DNA of 64,000 nt from RYN-230 sp963829725 (lineage in GTDB: Bacteria; Actinomycetota; Actinomycetes; Streptosporangiales; Streptosporangiaceae): contig CAWHJW010000016.1 in assembly GCA_963829725.1 (NCBI GenBank), forward strand, positions 62,001-126,000, given 5' to 3'. A model generated the notes under the pieces. The model saw only the letters and a program-made list of their open reading frames with translations, was not told where the DNA came from and did not search any database. The position numbers and the translations under genes were made by a program. Shown here piece by piece: positions 62,546-64,000 of the stretch. Numbering within the stretch: the first letter of the stretch is position 1; each line of letters starts with the position of its first letter.

Positions 62546-63040
62546 TCAGCTCTCAGTGTTCCGGGCCGCCGCGGGCGCGGCGCGGATGCCCAGGACCGGC
62601 TGACCGCCGCGCACCCCGCGGTAACCGGCTTCCCAGGGCCAGCGCCCCCGCCGGTCGGCGTGCACCACCTGGAGCGCGTGGAGCTGCGGGCCGTACAGGC
62701 TCACCGCCGTCTCCAGATGCGCGGCGGGCTCGGCGACCTCGACGATCTCGATCAGCGGGCCGCCGGGCAGCATGATCTGCTCCCCGGGCGCCGGTGGCGC
62801 GCTGTGGGTCAGGTGCCCGGCTACCTCGTTGAGCAGGAAAGTGGCCCGGGACAGCGGCATCCCGGTCAGGACGAGTTCCGGCAGGCCCAGCCCGGTCAGC
62901 CCCGTGGTGTAGGCCCAGGGCGGGCGCGCCCGGTCGCGCTCCACGCCCTGCACCGCCCAGCCATGCTCGGCGATGAGCGCCCGGACATGGTCAAGGTAGT
63001 CGTCGGGTGTGCTGCCGGGGTGATCGCATAACCAGCACAT
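62546..63040 (-). CDS. DUF4262 domain protein
   Basis: 164 residues from ATG 63040 after GGAGG. It starts MCWLCDHPGSTPDDYLDHVR and includes GWAVQGVERDRARPPWAYTT with GLPELVLTGMPLSRATFLLN and QVVHADRRGRWPWEAGYRG, which define DUF4262. The N-terminal Cys-x-x-Cys pair is typical. Function unknown. Confidence 0.9.
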   Translation of the reverse strand: MCWLCDHPGSTPDDYLDHVRALIAEHGWAVQGVERDRARPPWAYTTGLTGLGLPELVLTGMPLSRATFLLNEVAGHLTHSAPPAPGEQIMLPGGPLIEIVEVAEPAAHLETAVSLYGPQLHALQVVHADRRGRWPWEAGYRGVRGGQPVLGIRAAPAAARNTES

Positions 63041-63148
63041 TGGTTCCTCCGCGGATGGTTTGCTGCATGCTCACTTTGCGCGCGGGTACCGACAGAAATG
63101 CCGGGGTCTCGGCCGTCCTGGTCAGGGCACGCCGGAAGGAGGCGCCGC

Positions 63149-63673
63149 ATGTCAGCACCTGTCCGGATCGCCCGGATCTACGATGCCCCGTCGTCTCGCG
63201 ATGGCGCCCGGGTCCTGGTTGACCGGATCTGGCCCCGTGGCGTCCGGAAGGCTGACGCACACCTCGATGCCTGGGCCAGGGACGTCGCGCCGTCCCATGA
63301 ATTGCGCAGGTGGTACAGGCATGACCCGGCGAAGTTCACCGAGTTCCGCCGCCGGTACGCCGCCGAACTCAGCCAGGGCCCGGCCCGGGCGGCCCTGGAC
63401 GAACTGCGGACGCTGCTGGCGGCCGGGCAAGTCACCTTGCTCACCGCCACCCGGGACGTGGAGCACAGCCAGGCAGCCGTGCTGGCCGGGCTGCTGCAGC
63501 CGCCGTCCGGGGGTGGTGAGGCGGCGTGCTGGGCCCACCTGGTCTGCCCGGAGTGCGGAGCCATCAGCATCGAGGGGCATCAGCCGGGCTGCGCTGCCGG
63601 GGACCCCGGCGGCGCGTCAGCTCGCCCCGGAAGAGCCGGGCCGGGTGGAGTCAGCCGGAGCGGCGGGCCCTGA
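63149..63673 (+). CDS. DUF488 protein with C-terminal Cys/His segment
   Basis: 174 residues from ATG 63149 after AAGGAGG. The DUF488 core (PVRIARIYDAPSSRDGARVL, VDRIWPRGVRKADAHLDAWA, LRRWYRHDPAKFTEFRRRYA) fills the first 120 residues. The last 50 contain HLVCPECGAISIEGHQPGC, a Cys-x-x-Cys...His...Cys set that looks like a zinc knuckle and is not usual in short DUF488 proteins. The 3' end overlaps the convergent membrane gene by 57 bp. Confidence 0.88.
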   Translation: MSAPVRIARIYDAPSSRDGARVLVDRIWPRGVRKADAHLDAWARDVAPSHELRRWYRHDPAKFTEFRRRYAAELSQGPARAALDELRTLLAAGQVTLLTATRDVEHSQAAVLAGLLQPPSGGGEAACWAHLVCPECGAISIEGHQPGCAAGDPGGASARPGRAGPGGVSRSGGP

Positions 63674-63934
63674 CCCGCCGGACTCCTCATCCGGGTCGGC
63701 CAGCGGGGACCTGGCAATGGTCAGGCCGTCCGTCGCGGCGACACGCTCGGCAGGGACGTAATCGCTGGTCGTCGCGGGCGTGCCTGGGTTTTCCTTGGCC
63801 CGGAAATGGGTCCGGGCTTCACGGTAGTCGGGGGCATGATGCCGCCGCCGGAAGGTCAGCCAAAGCGGGACACCCACGATGACCAGCACGATCAGCAGGG
63901 CGATCGGCCAGTTCGCGAGTACGCCACTACTCAT
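63617..63934 (-). CDS. Small membrane-anchored hypothetical protein
   Basis: 105 residues from ATG 63934 with GGAGGAGG upstream. One N-terminal helix (LANWPIALLIVLVIVGVPLW) is followed by a basic stop-transfer stretch and a soluble, acidic, Pro/Ser/Gly-rich tail. This is a single-pass protein of unknown role. Its tail is encoded opposite the end of the DUF488 gene. Confidence 0.75.
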   Translation of the reverse strand: MSSGVLANWPIALLIVLVIVGVPLWLTFRRRHHAPDYREARTHFRAKENPGTPATTSDYVPAERVAATDGLTIARSPLADPDEESGGSGPAAPADSTRPGSSGAS

Positions 63935-64000
63935 ATGTCGCCTCCTCCGGCGCGGGCCGCCGATGGCTCTCCGCCGTACGCTTACGGGTTCCCTCCTGGG

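Noticed and set aside
1..64000. tRNA, rRNA or riboswitch genes
   Set aside because: I looked for tRNA-like cloverleaf arms and T-loop GGTTCRA patterns and for common riboswitch boxes near cysK, csp and the TOBE gene and found none I could support by eye.

Overview
The window is high-GC DNA with frequent GTG starts, purine-rich ribosome binding sites and families common in actinomycetes (DUF4232 and Lipoprotein_15 secreted proteins, a QsdR-like TetR, MocR/PdxR and ArsR regulators, DUF4262, DUF488). It most likely comes from the chromosome of a soil-type Actinomycetota, perhaps a Streptosporangiales-like lineage; the genus is a guess. I saw no rRNA, tRNA or CRISPR.

Region by region. 1-3.1 kb: the 5' end of a large leftward gene for a secreted repeat protein, built of nearly identical 1293-bp repeats that each contain three 249-bp units. 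3.4-14 kb: OsmC protein, a large multicopper oxidase split by a frameshift, an alpha/beta hydrolase, a methyltransferase and a membrane GAF-like protein, among gene fragments. 14.4-19 kb: a decayed MFS transporter / MocR regulator pair. The MFS gene is cut by a 2.05-kb element flanked by a 5-bp duplication; that element carries a 538-codon gene of unknown family, which is itself interrupted by a 242-bp insertion with terminal inverted repeats. 19-28.9 kb: cold shock protein, then many remnants (ArsR, TauE/SafE, HMG-CoA reductase, TetR, SDR, acyl-CoA ligase) with a few intact genes (cupin, membrane protein, saccharopine dehydrogenase-like). 29-40.4 kb: membrane protein, universal stress protein, esterase/TetR divergon, DUF4232 lipoprotein, broken GH79 enzyme, aldehyde dehydrogenase and a cysK-cysE operon. 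40.6-46.5 kb: two broken insertion sequences next to a beheaded cysteine desulfurase, then a nitroreductase among frameshifted genes. 46.5-59.8 kb: an intact surface polysaccharide locus with an eight-gene overlapping operon. 60-64 kb: membrane protein, P450 tail, MmcQ/YjbR, RNase HI, TOBE protein, DUF4262, DUF488.

Two themes run through the window. First, decay is uneven: between about 3.7 and 46.5 kb roughly twenty loci are truncated or frameshifted, whereas the polysaccharide locus and the right end are clean apart from one truncated P450. That argues for real decay more than uniform sequencing error. Second, three of the broken genes contain perfect palindromes (4245-4272, 18726-18767, 45912-45951), and three junctions join two divergent genes that have both lost their 5' ends (about 4045, 25955, 35450).

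The best candidate for something undescribed is the 14883-16932 element, because its insertion can be undone on paper to restore an in-frame transporter. The polysaccharide operon, which combines an ATP-grasp ligase, an FAD oxidoreductase and a CelD-like acyltransferase with glycosyltransferases and a flippase, is the most coherent functional system.
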